Shown: in pieces, positions 25,560-34,957 of the stretch
Numbering within the stretch: position 1 is the stretch's first letter
How the letters are laid out: the number at the start of each line of letters is the position of its first letter
Source: Reichenbachiella sp. 5M10
GTDB lineage: Bacteria; Bacteroidota; Bacteroidia; Cytophagales; Cyclobacteriaceae
Assembly: GCF_002742335.1 (NCBI RefSeq)
Contig: NZ_MDGR01000007.1
Coordinates: 3,352,501 to 3,416,500 of the forward strand
Reading direction: 5' to 3'
DNA length: 64,000 nucleotides
Made by a program: the position numbers and the translations under genes
Notes under the pieces: model-generated
What the model saw: the letters and a program-made list of their open reading frames with translations, nothing else
The model's database searches: none
Told to the model about the DNA's origin: nothing

Positions 25560-26925
25560 CAACAACCTCAAGCTATCCATCGCCCTGCGTGTAGGGTTCA
25601 TCTTATTGACAAGTATTCTACTCGTCAATGCTTTCTATTCCAATTCGTATGCCTTGACCAAACTAGTCCTAGGTATTGCACTAAGTCTACAAGGCTACGC
25701 ACTTGTCAAGTATCTAGACAAGTCAAACATGGAGTTCGTCCATTTCCTGGATTCGATCAAGTATGACGACTTCACACAAACCTACAGTAGCAAACAAACA
25801 GGCACCAGTCAAGATTTGCTCTACGATCGTTTCAACACTGTCATCCGGATGTTTCGTGAAATCAGGGCGGAAAAAGAAGCCCAATACCAGTACCTCCGTA
25901 CCATTGTACAACATGTAGGTATTGGTATCATCACATTCAACAAACAAGGACACATTCAAATCATCAATGCAGCAGCCAAATCCCTCCTTGACATAGATCA
26001 CATCAAAAATGTAGATGACTTATCAGCACTCAATCCTGAGCTAGTCAACAGCCTCAAAGATCTCCAAACTGGAGGAAGGGACTTATTGAAAATAGAAAAG
26101 AAAGGTGAAGAAATTCAGCTATCAATCTATGCCATCCAATTGATACGAAGAGAAGAAGAATTCAAACTCATTTCCATTCAAAACATCAAAAGTGAACTAG
26201 ATGAAAAGGAAATGGACGCTTGGCAAAACCTCATCAGCGTACTGACTCATGAAATCATGAATTCCGTCACTCCTATCTCTTCACTCGCAGCAACCGTCGA
26301 GTCCAATCTAGAAGAAGTAATCGATACAGAATTCAATGTCAAAGACATTTCAAAAGAAGAGATTGAAGATTTTCATTTGGCCGTCCAGACTATCCATAGA
26401 CGCAGCGAAAGTCTAATCAAATTTGTCAGTGACTTCAGAAACCTCACCCGAATCCCCATACCAAAGAAGTCCACCATTGAGGTGCGTGAGTTATTTCACA
26501 CCCTACTCGCTCTACTCAAGTATGATCTAGACAACCAGCAGATTCACTTACAAGTAGACATAGAGCCAGACGACCTCACGATATACGCGGACAAGGAGCA
26601 AATTGAGCAAGTACTAATCAACCTCATCAAAAACGCCATGCAAGCTCTCGAAGAGAATCCAGAAAAAGGAAAAGCTAAAAAACTACATATCTCTGCCAAA
26701 CGAAACACCCCCAACCGCATCTCTCTTACTATCGGAGACAATGGCACAGGGATAGACGAAGACGCGGTACACAAAGTATTTATCCCCTTCTTCACCACCA
26801 AAAAATCCGGATCTGGTATTGGCCTGAGTCTATCCAAACAAATCATGCGAAAACACGGCGGCAACATCAGTGTAACAACCCAAATGGGTATAGGCACAGA
26901 GTTTTCCTTGGCATTCAATCAATAG
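25549..26925 (+). CDS. Membrane sensor histidine kinase, NtrB/NtrY-like
   Basis: The 458-residue kinase starts with two membrane helices (about 10-30 and 34-54) with almost no periplasmic loop. A PAS-like domain (about 110-215, YLRTIVQHVGIGIITFNKQGHIQIIN is its opening, residues 104-129 approximately) follows. The H-box is THEIMNSVTP with H234. The ATP-binding domain has NLIKNAMQAL (N box), GDNGTGID (G1), FFTTKKSGSGIGLSLS (F and G2). It overlaps the regulator gene by 11 bp and should phosphorylate D56 of that protein. With no outer sensor domain, the signal is likely cytoplasmic or within the membrane. Confidence 0.94.
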   Translation: MGFNNNLKLSIALRVGFILLTSILLVNAFYSNSYALTKLVLGIALSLQGYALVKYLDKSNMEFVHFLDSIKYDDFTQTYSSKQTGTSQDLLYDRFNTVIRMFREIRAEKEAQYQYLRTIVQHVGIGIITFNKQGHIQIINAAAKSLLDIDHIKNVDDLSALNPELVNSLKDLQTGGRDLLKIEKKGEEIQLSIYAIQLIRREEEFKLISIQNIKSELDEKEMDAWQNLISVLTHEIMNSVTPISSLAATVESNLEEVIDTEFNVKDISKEEIEDFHLAVQTIHRRSESLIKFVSDFRNLTRIPIPKKSTIEVRELFHTLLALLKYDLDNQQIHLQVDIEPDDLTIYADKEQIEQVLINLIKNAMQALEENPEKGKAKKLHISAKRNTPNRISLTIGDNGTGIDEDAVHKVFIPFFTTKKSGSGIGLSLSKQIMRKHGGNISVTTQMGIGTEFSLAFNQ

Positions 26926-26976
26926 CGCATACCAATACTAAACTATCGTAGTATATTAGCTGACTAAGTTTCTATC

Positions 26977-28017
26977 ATGGCACTAATCAGTAAAAAAAAG
27001 ATCCCCTTCAAGGTCAGTCCTCTACTCCTCAAGTATCTTCAAAAATACCAGCGGTCCATCAATGTACCCATCGAGTACTCCGACCTCCTACGATACGACA
27101 ATTCCATCCCTCTCTATGACAAAGAGGGGAAAGACACACTGTGGGAGACCGTTTTTTACCCACAGTCAGACATGCAGATGATCTACCACAATCTTAAAAA
27201 AATCTATGCTGTCATCAAATCGGACGGAGACCTGAGCGTCATAGACCACCTGGTAATCGACCGTGTTGATATCTGTCAGTATGGCAACACCAAGCCATTT
27301 CGGGTCCGGATAGTCAATCAAATCAACGACAATTTTGACTACTTCTACATCAAAAATGCAGATGCTTCGAGAATTTACGGTCTCGAATTGGAGCATCTTC
27401 TCTCCCCCAACCGCATCAGTTATGGTGCTTACAAACACACTCTCATCGAAGAACATATTGCTGGAATCCCAGGAGATCAATTCATCAAAAACAACCTAAA
27501 AGACAAAGGACTAAACGAAACAAGATTGGCCAAAGAATTTGTCAAGTTCAACGAACGCTGCTTTGTACAGCTCCTGGGAGACATGCACTCTAGCAACTTC
27601 GTTATCAACATTACACCTGATTTCGAAGAAATATCCTACCGCATCAAAGCCATTGACTTTGACCAGCAATCCTATGAAGGGCGTCGTAGTATATACCTCC
27701 CACAGTACTTCAAACAAAACAATCCCTTGATTGAAATCGGACTCAAGCACATGACTCCCGAGACAGTACGACAGTACCAAAAAGAAGAACGTGCCCTAAT
27801 CACTAATAGACTCAAAGTAGAAAGATACCGTATCGCCGACCTTTTAAGAGTCATGACCAAAGACACTATTTCCTTTCCTGAGAACGTCAAGACTCTCAAA
27901 CAAGACTTAGCAGAATTCTACGACGACAATCGCTTTCTAACCTGTAAAAATATGGGAGAAATCGTAAAAGTCAGTCTCTGGATGCTCATCAAGAAACCAG
28001 ATTTATACAATTTGTGA
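26977..28017 (+). CDS. Conserved-looking protein with APH/HipA-like kinase motifs, unknown substrate
   Basis: I do not recognise this 346-residue protein as a named family. Its core resembles small-molecule kinases of the aminoglycoside-phosphotransferase type: GDMHSSN (201-207) matches the catalytic HGDLHxxN loop with D202 as base and N207 as metal ligand, and IDFD (226-229) matches the metal-binding ID(F/W)(D/E) motif at normal spacing. Upstream, YFYIKNADASRIYGLELEHLL could supply the ATP-site Lys, and IEEHIAGIPGD could be the hinge. No membrane segment or signal is seen. It follows the sensor kinase by 51 bp on the same strand, so it may be part of that operon. Kinase activity is an inference from motifs only. 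Confidence 0.6.
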   Translation: MALISKKKIPFKVSPLLLKYLQKYQRSINVPIEYSDLLRYDNSIPLYDKEGKDTLWETVFYPQSDMQMIYHNLKKIYAVIKSDGDLSVIDHLVIDRVDICQYGNTKPFRVRIVNQINDNFDYFYIKNADASRIYGLELEHLLSPNRISYGAYKHTLIEEHIAGIPGDQFIKNNLKDKGLNETRLAKEFVKFNERCFVQLLGDMHSSNFVINITPDFEEISYRIKAIDFDQQSYEGRRSIYLPQYFKQNNPLIEIGLKHMTPETVRQYQKEERALITNRLKVERYRIADLLRVMTKDTISFPENVKTLKQDLAEFYDDNRFLTCKNMGEIVKVSLWMLIKKPDLYNL

Positions 28018-28047
28018 TATCTTTCCATACACAAACGATTGTCACTC

Positions 28048-28809
28048 ATGAAAAGCCACTACATCCTGTTCATACTTGCCCTGCTCCTAGGTGCTTGTCG
28101 CAAAACAGATCAAACGACAAGTACAGATGAAGCCATGATCGAAGACATCAATGACCCTGTCAATGGCTTTAATATTGAAGAATCAGACCCCACAGCAGTC
28201 TTCATTGCTGACAAGGTCATGACTGCCATGGGTGGACGCAAAGCTTGGGATGAAACGCGCTATATACAGTGGCACGTTGGAAACAATCGCTACACATGGG
28301 CCAAATACATTGACAGTTTGCGCATCGATATTCTACCCAATAATGATGTTATTTTGATGGATTTGAAAAAAAAGACTGGAAAAGCTAAAATTGACCAGCA
28401 AGAAGTCAACAACCCAGATTCCTTGGCAAAGTATTTGACACAAGCAAACGAAACATGGAACACTGATTCCTATGCACTATTTATGCCTTACAAACTAAAA
28501 GATAACGGAGTGACACTATACTATCTCGGGGAAGAAACTACAGGCGACGGACGAGATGCTCAAAAAATTCAAATTGAGTTTACAAATGCCCTGCCTCTCT
28601 ACGATATATGGGTAGATGCCGAAACCAACTTGATTAGCCAAACAGCATACTACCCTACAACATCCTACCCCGAACCCACCGACACTTTGATTTGGAACGA
28701 TTACCACCGTTACGGAAAAATCCTACTATCTACAGACGGGGCATCTCACCCCATATCAGACATTAGAACATTAACGAACGTACCTTCTGGTACATTCACT
28801 ACATTATAA
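28048..28809 (+). CDS. Predicted lipoprotein with LolA/LppX-like features
   Basis: The 253-residue protein begins with a lipoprotein signal ending in LLLGAC, so the mature protein should be lipidated at that Cys and sit in the outer or inner membrane facing the periplasm. The body is beta-rich with a repeated Trp/Tyr pattern (RYIQWHVGNNRYTW, LPLYDIWVDAETNLISQ) seen in outer-membrane lipoprotein-carrier-like folds, but no family is certain. I use ATG 28048; a TTG nine bases earlier is also in frame. It lies 30 bp after the kinase-like gene and 13 bp before the next secreted protein gene, forming one transcription unit. Confidence 0.65.
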   Translation: MKSHYILFILALLLGACRKTDQTTSTDEAMIEDINDPVNGFNIEESDPTAVFIADKVMTAMGGRKAWDETRYIQWHVGNNRYTWAKYIDSLRIDILPNNDVILMDLKKKTGKAKIDQQEVNNPDSLAKYLTQANETWNTDSYALFMPYKLKDNGVTLYYLGEETTGDGRDAQKIQIEFTNALPLYDIWVDAETNLISQTAYYPTTSYPEPTDTLIWNDYHRYGKILLSTDGASHPISDIRTLTNVPSGTFTTL

Positions 28810-28822
28810 ATTTGACATCTTC

Positions 28823-29635
28823 ATGAAATCACTTTTCAAAACCATATTATTCATCGCCACAATCACCCTGTCTCTCAAAGGACTTGCTTCCGATGGCGTC
28901 TTGATCACATCCAAGTCGAAGGACTTATCCACGAACCAAATCACAACCTCCAACATCTACTTGACTGACTCCAAACTTCAAATCACAAATTCAGGTGCAG
29001 ACAATAGCAGCATGATTTTCGATGCGCAAACAGAGGTTTTTACCTTCATAGACAACCGAAAAAGGGAGTATTATCAGTTTGACAAGCCCACTCTAAAACA
29101 ACTAAAGGAGCAACTGATGATGATGATACAGATGATGAAACAATTTGCTAGCCAAATGCCCGAGGACCAACAAGAGAAAATTGACAAAATGCTCAACCCC
29201 AACAGTGGTACCATCATCGCCTACAAAGAAATTGGCACATCTCGCACGGGCTCATGGAATACCACCAACTACCAAGGCACATCCGACAATCAAAAAGTTC
29301 TAGAACTCAACATAGCTTCATTTCAAAACCTCGGTATAGCTGAATCTAAGTTCACCGTCATGAAAAGTCTGGTAGAGTTCTTCAAAGAAAACCTCCAAGA
29401 AGTAGCTGCCATGCTGCCTACCAATCAAGCCATGTCTACCATTAGCTTCGACGAAAACAGCCCTGTGCTCAAAGAAGGGATTCCCATCAAAACCACATCG
29501 TATGAAAGCGGCAATTCGCAAAGCGAGACGACAGTTGAAAAAATAACAGAAACAAATATCCCTGAAAGTCAATTTGCAATCCCTAGTGGATATGTACGTA
29601 AAACCATCAATATGCAAAAAGCATTTGAAAGGTGA
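28823..29635 (+). CDS. Secreted DUF4412-like protein
   Basis: The 270-residue protein has a signal peptide (MKSLFKTILFIATITLSLKG, cleavage near ASD). The body shows the DUF4412-like pattern: beta strands describing a salt- or metal-like 'dump' of residues (IYLTDSKLQITNSG, MIFDAQTEVFTFIDNRKREYYQ), then a Met-rich helix (LMMMIQMMKQFASQMPEDQQ) and a closing IPSGYVRKTINMQK segment. The match is by eye and the function of the family is unknown. It ends the cluster that starts with the two-component genes; a strong bidirectional terminator follows. Confidence 0.6.
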   Translation: MKSLFKTILFIATITLSLKGLASDGVLITSKSKDLSTNQITTSNIYLTDSKLQITNSGADNSSMIFDAQTEVFTFIDNRKREYYQFDKPTLKQLKEQLMMMIQMMKQFASQMPEDQQEKIDKMLNPNSGTIIAYKEIGTSRTGSWNTTNYQGTSDNQKVLELNIASFQNLGIAESKFTVMKSLVEFFKENLQEVAAMLPTNQAMSTISFDENSPVLKEGIPIKTTSYESGNSQSETTVEKITETNIPESQFAIPSGYVRKTINMQKAFER

Positions 29636-29656
29636 TTTTCACTACATACTCAAATA

Positions 29657-29698
29657 CAAAAAAAGGTCTGTCAGCATTGCTGACAGACCTTTTAATTT
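29657..29698. terminator. Bidirectional terminator between the DUF4412-like gene and hpf
   Basis: A 15-bp perfect stem (AAAAGGTCTGTCAGC and complement) with an ATT loop has an A-run on the left and a T-run on the right, serving both converging transcripts. Confidence 0.93.
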
Positions 29699-29712
29699 AT
29701 GGATAATTAGCA

Positions 29713-30015
29713 CTAAGCGTGTGCCGCCATTTTCTCCTTCCTCTTTTTTAATTGGCGTCTCAACGATTCTATTACTTCATCTGCTCCTGCCTCAAAGGAC
29801 TTAGATTGCTTTTTGGCAAACAGCTGAGCACCTGGAATATTAAGTTTCACCTCTATAATCTTATTCTCCCTTGAGTCCACATTTTCTACCTTCATAATCA
29901 CCTCCCCGTCAATAATGCGGTCGTAAAATGTTTCTAATTTGTCCGCTTTCTTTTGGATGAAATTGACCAATTTTTGATCTGCGTCAAAATGGATGGAATG
30001 CATTTGTAACTTCAT
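29713..30015 (-). CDS. hpf: Ribosome hibernation-promoting factor (short form)
   Basis: HPF/RaiA proteins bind the 30S decoding site of idle ribosomes. The 100-residue protein has the beta-alpha-beta layout MQMHSIHFDAD, LVNFIQKKADKLETFYDRI, VKLNIPGAQLFAKKQSKSFEAGADEVIESLRRQLKKRKEK, described here by residues 4-95. It is the short form without a dimerising tail. I chose ATG 30015 because the domain starts with MKLQ; the frame extends upstream into the xerC end, which would add non-domain residues. It ends the rpsU-xerC-hpf unit typical of this phylum. Confidence 0.92.
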   Translation of the reverse strand: MKLQMHSIHFDADQKLVNFIQKKADKLETFYDRIIDGEVIMKVENVDSRENKIIEVKLNIPGAQLFAKKQSKSFEAGADEVIESLRRQLKKRKEKMAAHA

Positions 30016-30043
30016 AAGATTAATTTTTAAATTAAACAATAAT

Positions 30044-30913
30044 TTATGCCTTTGGATGAGCTTGGTCAAAGGCTGACTTTAGCTTCTCCATAGAATTGTG
30101 AGTATAGACTTGAGTTGCTGCCAAGCTAGTATGTCCTAGCAGGTCTTTTACAGCATTCAAATCCGCCCCATTATCAAGAATATGTGTTGCAAAAGTATGA
30201 CGCAACACATGTGGACTTTTCTTATAAACTTTAGAGATTAAACTGAGATACTTCTTCACCAATCTATTCATCATCATCGGATAACACTGCTTCCCAGTAT
30301 CTGTCAATAGCAAATATTGACTTGAAAAGCCCGCCTGTTCCTTGTACTGTATATACGTATCGATGAGTCCCATGTTACTCGGAGAGATAGGTATTACCCG
30401 CTCTTTATTTCTCTTTCCCAAGACTTTTACAGACAACTTGAACCGATCCACATCCAGTTCTTTGAGATGGATCAATTCGGACAAACGCATGCCTGTCCCA
30501 TAAAGTAACTCCAAGGCCACTTTATCACGAAAACCAGAAAAATTTGGAGAGAAATCGACTTGATCGAGTAGCGAGTTCATTTCCTTTTTCTGAACAAACT
30601 CGGGCAACGCTTTAGCGACCTTCAATGGACGCAAACTATTTGCAGGACTATCCGCTATTAGTTCTCGCTTGAGCAAAAATTTGTAATAAGATCTAAGGGA
30701 CGCAATTTTCCTATTGACGGTACGAGGACTTATATCAGATTCTATCAACGACACAACCCATGCTCTCAGCATCTTGCTAGAAGCAGTGACCGGTTGTTCA
30801 CCAAAATCCTTAAGGAAATTTTGAAATTGAAGAAGATCAATTTCATAAGATTGTACAGTGTGCTTACTGTAACGTCTCTCGTTGAGAAGGTATTTTGTAA
30901 AGGGTTCTATCAT
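30044..30913 (-). CDS. xerC: Tyrosine recombinase, XerC/XerD type
   Basis: Xer recombinases resolve chromosome dimers at dif. The 289-residue protein has the N-terminal SAM-like core-binding domain (TKYLLNERRYSKHTVQSY) and catalytic domain with GTGMRLSEL (first Arg), the HVLRHTFATH box (His and second Arg), LGHTSLAATQVYTH (His, then nucleophile Tyr). It lacks the marks of an integrase or conjugative-element protein, and its place between rpsU and hpf is the conserved host position. Whether it is XerC or XerD cannot be decided here. Confidence 0.93.
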   Translation of the reverse strand: MIEPFTKYLLNERRYSKHTVQSYEIDLLQFQNFLKDFGEQPVTASSKMLRAWVVSLIESDISPRTVNRKIASLRSYYKFLLKRELIADSPANSLRPLKVAKALPEFVQKKEMNSLLDQVDFSPNFSGFRDKVALELLYGTGMRLSELIHLKELDVDRFKLSVKVLGKRNKERVIPISPSNMGLIDTYIQYKEQAGFSSQYLLLTDTGKQCYPMMMNRLVKKYLSLISKVYKKSPHVLRHTFATHILDNGADLNAVKDLLGHTSLAATQVYTHNSMEKLKSAFDQAHPKA

Positions 30914-30975
30914 TAGTATTACCTTAGATTAAGGTAATACTAACTTATCAAAAACCCATTAGAATTACTACTAGC

Positions 30976-31170
30976 TTAGTAGTTTTCTTGTGCGTACATT
31001 TTCTGCTTGTACGCAGCTCTTATTTTTTGAGTTCTGTTAGTCACAGATGGTTTCTCAAAATGTGTTCTAGATCTAAGCTCTTTCAAAACGCCAGTTTTTT
31101 CAAACTTCTTTTTGAATCTTTTCAATGCTTTGTCTATCGACTCGTTTTCTTTAACGTTTATAATTAACAT
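30976..31170 (-). CDS. rpsU: 30S ribosomal protein S21
   Basis: The 64-residue basic protein has the S21 pattern: [20 protein letters not shown] at the start, [20 protein letters not shown], and a basic tail ([13 protein letters not shown]). It sits on the small subunit near the anti-Shine-Dalgarno region. It is first in the rpsU-xerC-hpf unit and preceded by a strong promoter-like pair. Confidence 0.96.
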   Translation of the reverse strand: MLIINVKENESIDKALKRFKKKFEKTGVLKELRSRTHFEKPSVTNRTQKIRAAYKQKMYAQENY

Positions 31171-31194
31171 AACTTCTTGTTTTCAAAGGGAGCG

Positions 31195-31226
31195 CAAATT
31201 TATACTGCTATTTAACAAATACCAAA
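31195..31226 (-). promoter_or_regulatory. Promoter of rpsU-xerC-hpf
   Basis: On the minus strand TTTG (31226-31223), 20 bases, then TAAATTTG (31202-31195) matches the full Bacteroidota -33/-7 pair. It ends 24 bases before the rpsU ATG. Confidence 0.7.
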
Positions 31227-31255
31227 GGCCTATCCTTTAATTTAATTAGAACCAT

Positions 31256-32422
31256 CTAAATTTTATCAAAAAGGGATCTGGAAATCACCAATTTCTGAAT
31301 CTCGGAAGTACCTTCACCAATCGTACACAGTTTAGCATCTCTATAAAACTTCTCTACTGGATAATCTTTGACATACCCATAGCCCCCAAACACCTGTACA
31401 GCATCATTCGCCACAGAAACAGCCGTTTCAGAGGCATGCAACTTCGCCATAGCGGACTCTTGATTCACACTCAACCCTTTATTTTTAAGCTCAGCAGCAT
31501 CTTGAATAAGCAAACGAGAAGCCTTTACCTGAGTAGCCATATCTGCAATTTTGAATGCCACACCTTGAAATTTTGCAATCTCTTGATTAAACTGCCTCCT
31601 CTCTTGTGCATAGGCAACTGCGGCATCCAAAGCCCCTTGAGCAATCCCGAGTCCCAAGGCAGCAATCGAAATACGTCCTCCATCTAGTATCTTCAACGCT
31701 TGCACAAACCCTTCCCCCACTTCTCCTAGTATATTGTCATGAGGCACTCGGCAATCCTCAAAAATCATCTCTGCTGTTTCCGAAGCACGCATACCCAACT
31801 TATTCTCCTTCTTCCCTCCACGAAACCCCTGTGTCCCACGCTCCACGACAAAAGCTGTCATCCCATGTGAATCACCGGGCTCCCCGGTCCGGGTCATCAC
31901 AACGGCCACATCCCCACTCAGTCCATGGGTGATGAAATTCTTCGTCCCATTGATCACCCAGTCATTTCCTTCACGCCTAGCCGTAGTCTGCATATTGCCT
32001 GCATCAGAACCTGTGTTCGGCTCTGTCAAGCCCCAAGCCCCAATCCATTGACCACTAGCCAACATAGGTAGCCATTTTTGCTTTTGACTATCATTGCCAA
32101 ATTGCAAAATATGCCCTGTACACAGAGAATTGTGTGCAGCAACCGACAAAGCAATACTACCATCAACCTTGCCTAGTTCCGACACCACAGTCACATACTC
32201 ATGATACCCCATCCCAGCCCCTCCATACGCCTCCGGTACCAATACTCCCATAAGCCCTAACTCTCCCATCTTATGAAACAGTTGCTTTGGGAATTCCTGA
32301 GACTCATCCCACTCCATAACATTAGGTCTAATCTCCTTCTCACAAAAGTCATGAATCATTTTCGTGATCAACTCACAATTATCCCGAATCATCTCAGGCG
32401 TATTTTCGCTAATATTCTTCAT
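31256..32422 (-). CDS. Acyl-CoA dehydrogenase
   Basis: The 388-residue flavoenzyme makes 2-enoyl-CoA from acyl-CoA and feeds electrons to ETF. Family marks are [27 protein letters not shown], the RMQFNQ-like [14 protein letters not shown] and [17 protein letters not shown]. The catalytic Glu is E370 in GEGTSEIQ near the C terminus, the position used by short/medium-chain, isobutyryl and most butyryl-type enzymes. It is a soluble full-length member. Chain-length preference cannot be read. It stands alone between rpsU and the sugar-nucleotide genes. Confidence 0.93.
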   Translation of the reverse strand: MKNISENTPEMIRDNCELITKMIHDFCEKEIRPNVMEWDESQEFPKQLFHKMGELGLMGVLVPEAYGGAGMGYHEYVTVVSELGKVDGSIALSVAAHNSLCTGHILQFGNDSQKQKWLPMLASGQWIGAWGLTEPNTGSDAGNMQTTARREGNDWVINGTKNFITHGLSGDVAVVMTRTGEPGDSHGMTAFVVERGTQGFRGGKKENKLGMRASETAEMIFEDCRVPHDNILGEVGEGFVQALKILDGGRISIAALGLGIAQGALDAAVAYAQERRQFNQEIAKFQGVAFKIADMATQVKASRLLIQDAAELKNKGLSVNQESAMAKLHASETAVSVANDAVQVFGGYGYVKDYPVEKFYRDAKLCTIGEGTSEIQKLVISRSLFDKI

Positions 32423-32472
32423 ACATTATATTGATTATCAGTTATTAACAATAAACATACTCAACTTTTTCG

Positions 32473-32480
32473 CAAAAGTA
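32473..32480 (-). promoter_or_regulatory. Putative -7 element for the acyl-CoA dehydrogenase gene
   Basis: Minus-strand TACTTTTG, 50 bases before the ATG. A TTTG lies 15 bases further upstream, shorter than the usual spacing. Confidence 0.4.
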
Positions 32481-32587
32481 ACAGACTTACATTACCAAAA
32501 AAACAATAAATTCTCCTCACCTAGATATACCCATTTATAGGCAGGTATATTTTTACAAAAAACAAGACTCATTTTGATCGTAAACCT

Positions 32588-32595
32588 TAGATTTG
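32588..32595 (+). promoter_or_regulatory. Putative -7 element for the ugd-galE-rfbB operon
   Basis: TAGATTTG matches TAnnTTTG and ends 32 bases before the ugd ATG. No -33 box at the expected spacing. Confidence 0.45.
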
Positions 32596-32627
32596 CAGCG
32601 TTTAAAATGAACTTATCTTAAATAAAT

Positions 32628-33941
32628 ATGAAAATAGCTGTAGTAGGAACAGGATACGTCGGATTGGTAACGGGTACTTGCTTTGCCGAAACAGGCAATC
32701 ATGTAACCTGTGTTGATATAGATGTAAAAAAAGTTGAAAAACTAAAAAACAAGATCATCCCTATCTATGAACCTGGTTTAGATGTATTGTTTGATCGAAA
32801 CATAAAACAAGGAAGACTTGATTTTACAACTGACCTCAAAGAAGGCATCAAAGATGCTAAAATCATCTTTTTGGCACTACCCACCCCTCCAGGTGAAGAC
32901 GGATCTGCGGATCTCAGTTACATTCTCAAAGTAGCAGAAGATCTCGGCCCACTATTAGATAAGTATACGGTCATCGTCGACAAAAGCACTGTACCTGTAG
33001 GTACTGCAGAAAAGGTTTCCGCTAAAATTGCTGCAAACGCCAAAGTAGAATTCAGCGTGGTTTCCAACCCAGAATTCTTAAGAGAAGGTGTGGCTGTAGA
33101 AGATTTCATGAAACCAGACCGAGTAGTAATCGGCACCAGCTCTCCCAAAGCACAAAAAATCATGGAAGAGCTTTACGCACCTCTCGTCAGACAAGGCAAC
33201 CCAATCATCACCATGGATGAAAAATCTGCCGAATTGACAAAATATGCCGCAAACTCTTTCCTTGCAACTAAAATCACTTTCATGAACGAAATTGCCAACA
33301 TGTGCGAGCTCGTTGGTGCTGACGTAGACATGGTCAGAAAAGGGGTAGGAACCGACTCAAGAATTGGAAAAAGGTTCTTGTTTGCAGGCATTGGGTACGG
33401 CGGAAGTTGTTTCCCAAAAGACGTGCAGGCATTGGCTAAATCAGCCAAGGAAGTCAACTACAACTTTGAGATCCTCAATGCTGTAATGTCCAAAAATGAG
33501 AGCCAAAAAACAAAACTCATCGCTAGAATGAAAGAACACTATGGCAATGACCTAAGTGGGAAAACCATTGCTATTTGGGGGCTCGCATTCAAACCTTACA
33601 CTGATGACATCAGAGAGGCTCCCGCCTTGGTCAATATCAAAATGCTACTGGAAGAAGGAGTAAAAATTAAGACTTACGATCCTGAGGCGATGGAAAACGT
33701 ACAAGAATTACTAGGAGATTCCATCGAATTCTGCAAAGATGAGTACGATGCAGCCAATGGTGCAGATGCACTATTGATCATGACTGAATGGCCTGTATTC
33801 AGAACTCCTGATTTTGACAAGGTCAAAACTACACTGAAAGACAAAGTCATCTTCGATGGGAGAAACCTGTACAACACCGAAACAATGGCTGAGCTCGGAC
33901 TTACCTATTACAGCATAGGTCGAGCCACTGTAAAAAGTTAA
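32628..33941 (+). CDS. ugd: UDP-glucose 6-dehydrogenase
   Basis: The enzyme oxidises UDP-glucose to UDP-glucuronate using two NAD+. The 437-residue protein has the N-terminal Rossmann motif GTGYVGLVTGTCFAETG, the substrate-domain segment NPEFLREGVAVEDF, the catalytic C261 in GGSCFPKD, and the C-terminal FKPYTDDIREAP with IMTEWPVF. It is full length. galE follows after 2 bp, so the two are translationally close, and rfbB overlaps galE. The operon supplies precursors for capsule, exopolysaccharide or O-antigen; no glycosyltransferase or polymerase is in the window. Confidence 0.97.
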   Translation: MKIAVVGTGYVGLVTGTCFAETGNHVTCVDIDVKKVEKLKNKIIPIYEPGLDVLFDRNIKQGRLDFTTDLKEGIKDAKIIFLALPTPPGEDGSADLSYILKVAEDLGPLLDKYTVIVDKSTVPVGTAEKVSAKIAANAKVEFSVVSNPEFLREGVAVEDFMKPDRVVIGTSSPKAQKIMEELYAPLVRQGNPIITMDEKSAELTKYAANSFLATKITFMNEIANMCELVGADVDMVRKGVGTDSRIGKRFLFAGIGYGGSCFPKDVQALAKSAKEVNYNFEILNAVMSKNESQKTKLIARMKEHYGNDLSGKTIAIWGLAFKPYTDDIREAPALVNIKMLLEEGVKIKTYDPEAMENVQELLGDSIEFCKDEYDAANGADALLIMTEWPVFRTPDFDKVKTTLKDKVIFDGRNLYNTETMAELGLTYYSIGRATVKS

Positions 33942-33943
33942 AT

Positions 33944-34957
33944 ATGAAAAAGATATTAGTGACCGGAGGTATGGGATACATTGGATCCCATACCTGCGTG
34001 GAACTAAGTCAAGCCGGATACCTACCTATCATTGTAGACAACCTCGAAAATTCTAAAATCTGGATCAAAGATAGACTTTTAGAAATCACAGGTGTCGATA
34101 TCCCATTCTACCAGGCAGATTGCGCTGACTCAGTTGTCCTAAACCAAATATTCGAAGAGCATCACATCGAAGGTGTAATCCATTTTGCTGCGAACAAAGC
34201 GGTTGGAGAATCTGTACAAAACCCTCTCAAGTACTACCATAATAATATCAACAGTCTACTCACGGTACTGGAGGTCTCAGAAAAACACAATTGTCAGAAC
34301 CTCGTATTCTCATCCTCATGCACGGTCTATGGAGAACCAGACACCCTACCCGTAGACGAGTCTGCTACGATCAAAAAAGCGGAATCTCCTTATGGTTCTA
34401 CCAAAATATTTTGTGAAACAATCATCGAGGACTTCATTCGGTCATCCAACGTATACAAAAGCGTTCTTCTCCGATACTTTAACCCTATAGGAGCCCACCA
34501 CTCTTCATTGATTGGCGAACTACCTCTAGGCGTCCCTAGCAATCTCGTACCCTTCATTACGCAAACTGCGGCAGGCCTTAGAGACAGCTTGGTAGTATTT
34601 GGAAATAACTACAACACTGCAGATGGCAGTTGTATAAGAGATTTCATCCACGTCTCTGATCTAGCTCAAGCACATGTCAAGGCCTTCGAATTTTTATTCG
34701 CACAAAGTCAAAGCACATGCACAGCGATAAATATTGGCACAGGACAAGGGTACAGCGTATTGCAACTTATTCAAGATTTTGAGAAGACAACTGGTGTCAA
34801 ACTAAACTACACCATAGGCCCAAAGCGAGCTGGTGATGTGGAAGCGGTCTACGCTGATGCGCGCAAAGCCAAAGAAACACTCCAATGGGAGGCCAAGCGT
34901 AGTATAAAGGACTCTTTGCGAGATGCTTGGAACTGGGAAAAAACACTACTAAAATGA
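33944..34957 (+). CDS. galE: UDP-glucose 4-epimerase
   Basis: GalE interconverts UDP-glucose and UDP-galactose. The 337-residue short-chain dehydrogenase has GGMGYIGSHT, HFAANKAVGES, SSSCTVYG, the catalytic YGSTK (Tyr and Lys), and the substrate-site segments RYFNPIGAH and DFIHVSDLA. The C terminus is normal. It starts 2 bp after ugd and its stop overlaps the rfbB ATG (ATGA). Confidence 0.96.
   Translation: MKKILVTGGMGYIGSHTCVELSQAGYLPIIVDNLENSKIWIKDRLLEITGVDIPFYQADCADSVVLNQIFEEHHIEGVIHFAANKAVGESVQNPLKYYHNNINSLLTVLEVSEKHNCQNLVFSSSCTVYGEPDTLPVDESATIKKAESPYGSTKIFCETIIEDFIRSSNVYKSVLLRYFNPIGAHHSSLIGELPLGVPSNLVPFITQTAAGLRDSLVVFGNNYNTADGSCIRDFIHVSDLAQAHVKAFEFLFAQSQSTCTAINIGTGQGYSVLQLIQDFEKTTGVKLNYTIGPKRAGDVEAVYADARKAKETLQWEAKRSIKDSLRDAWNWEKTLLK

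Noticed and set aside
30016-30069. N-terminal extension of hpf
   Set aside because: It overlaps the xerC end and adds residues not found in HPF; ATG 30015 begins the domain.
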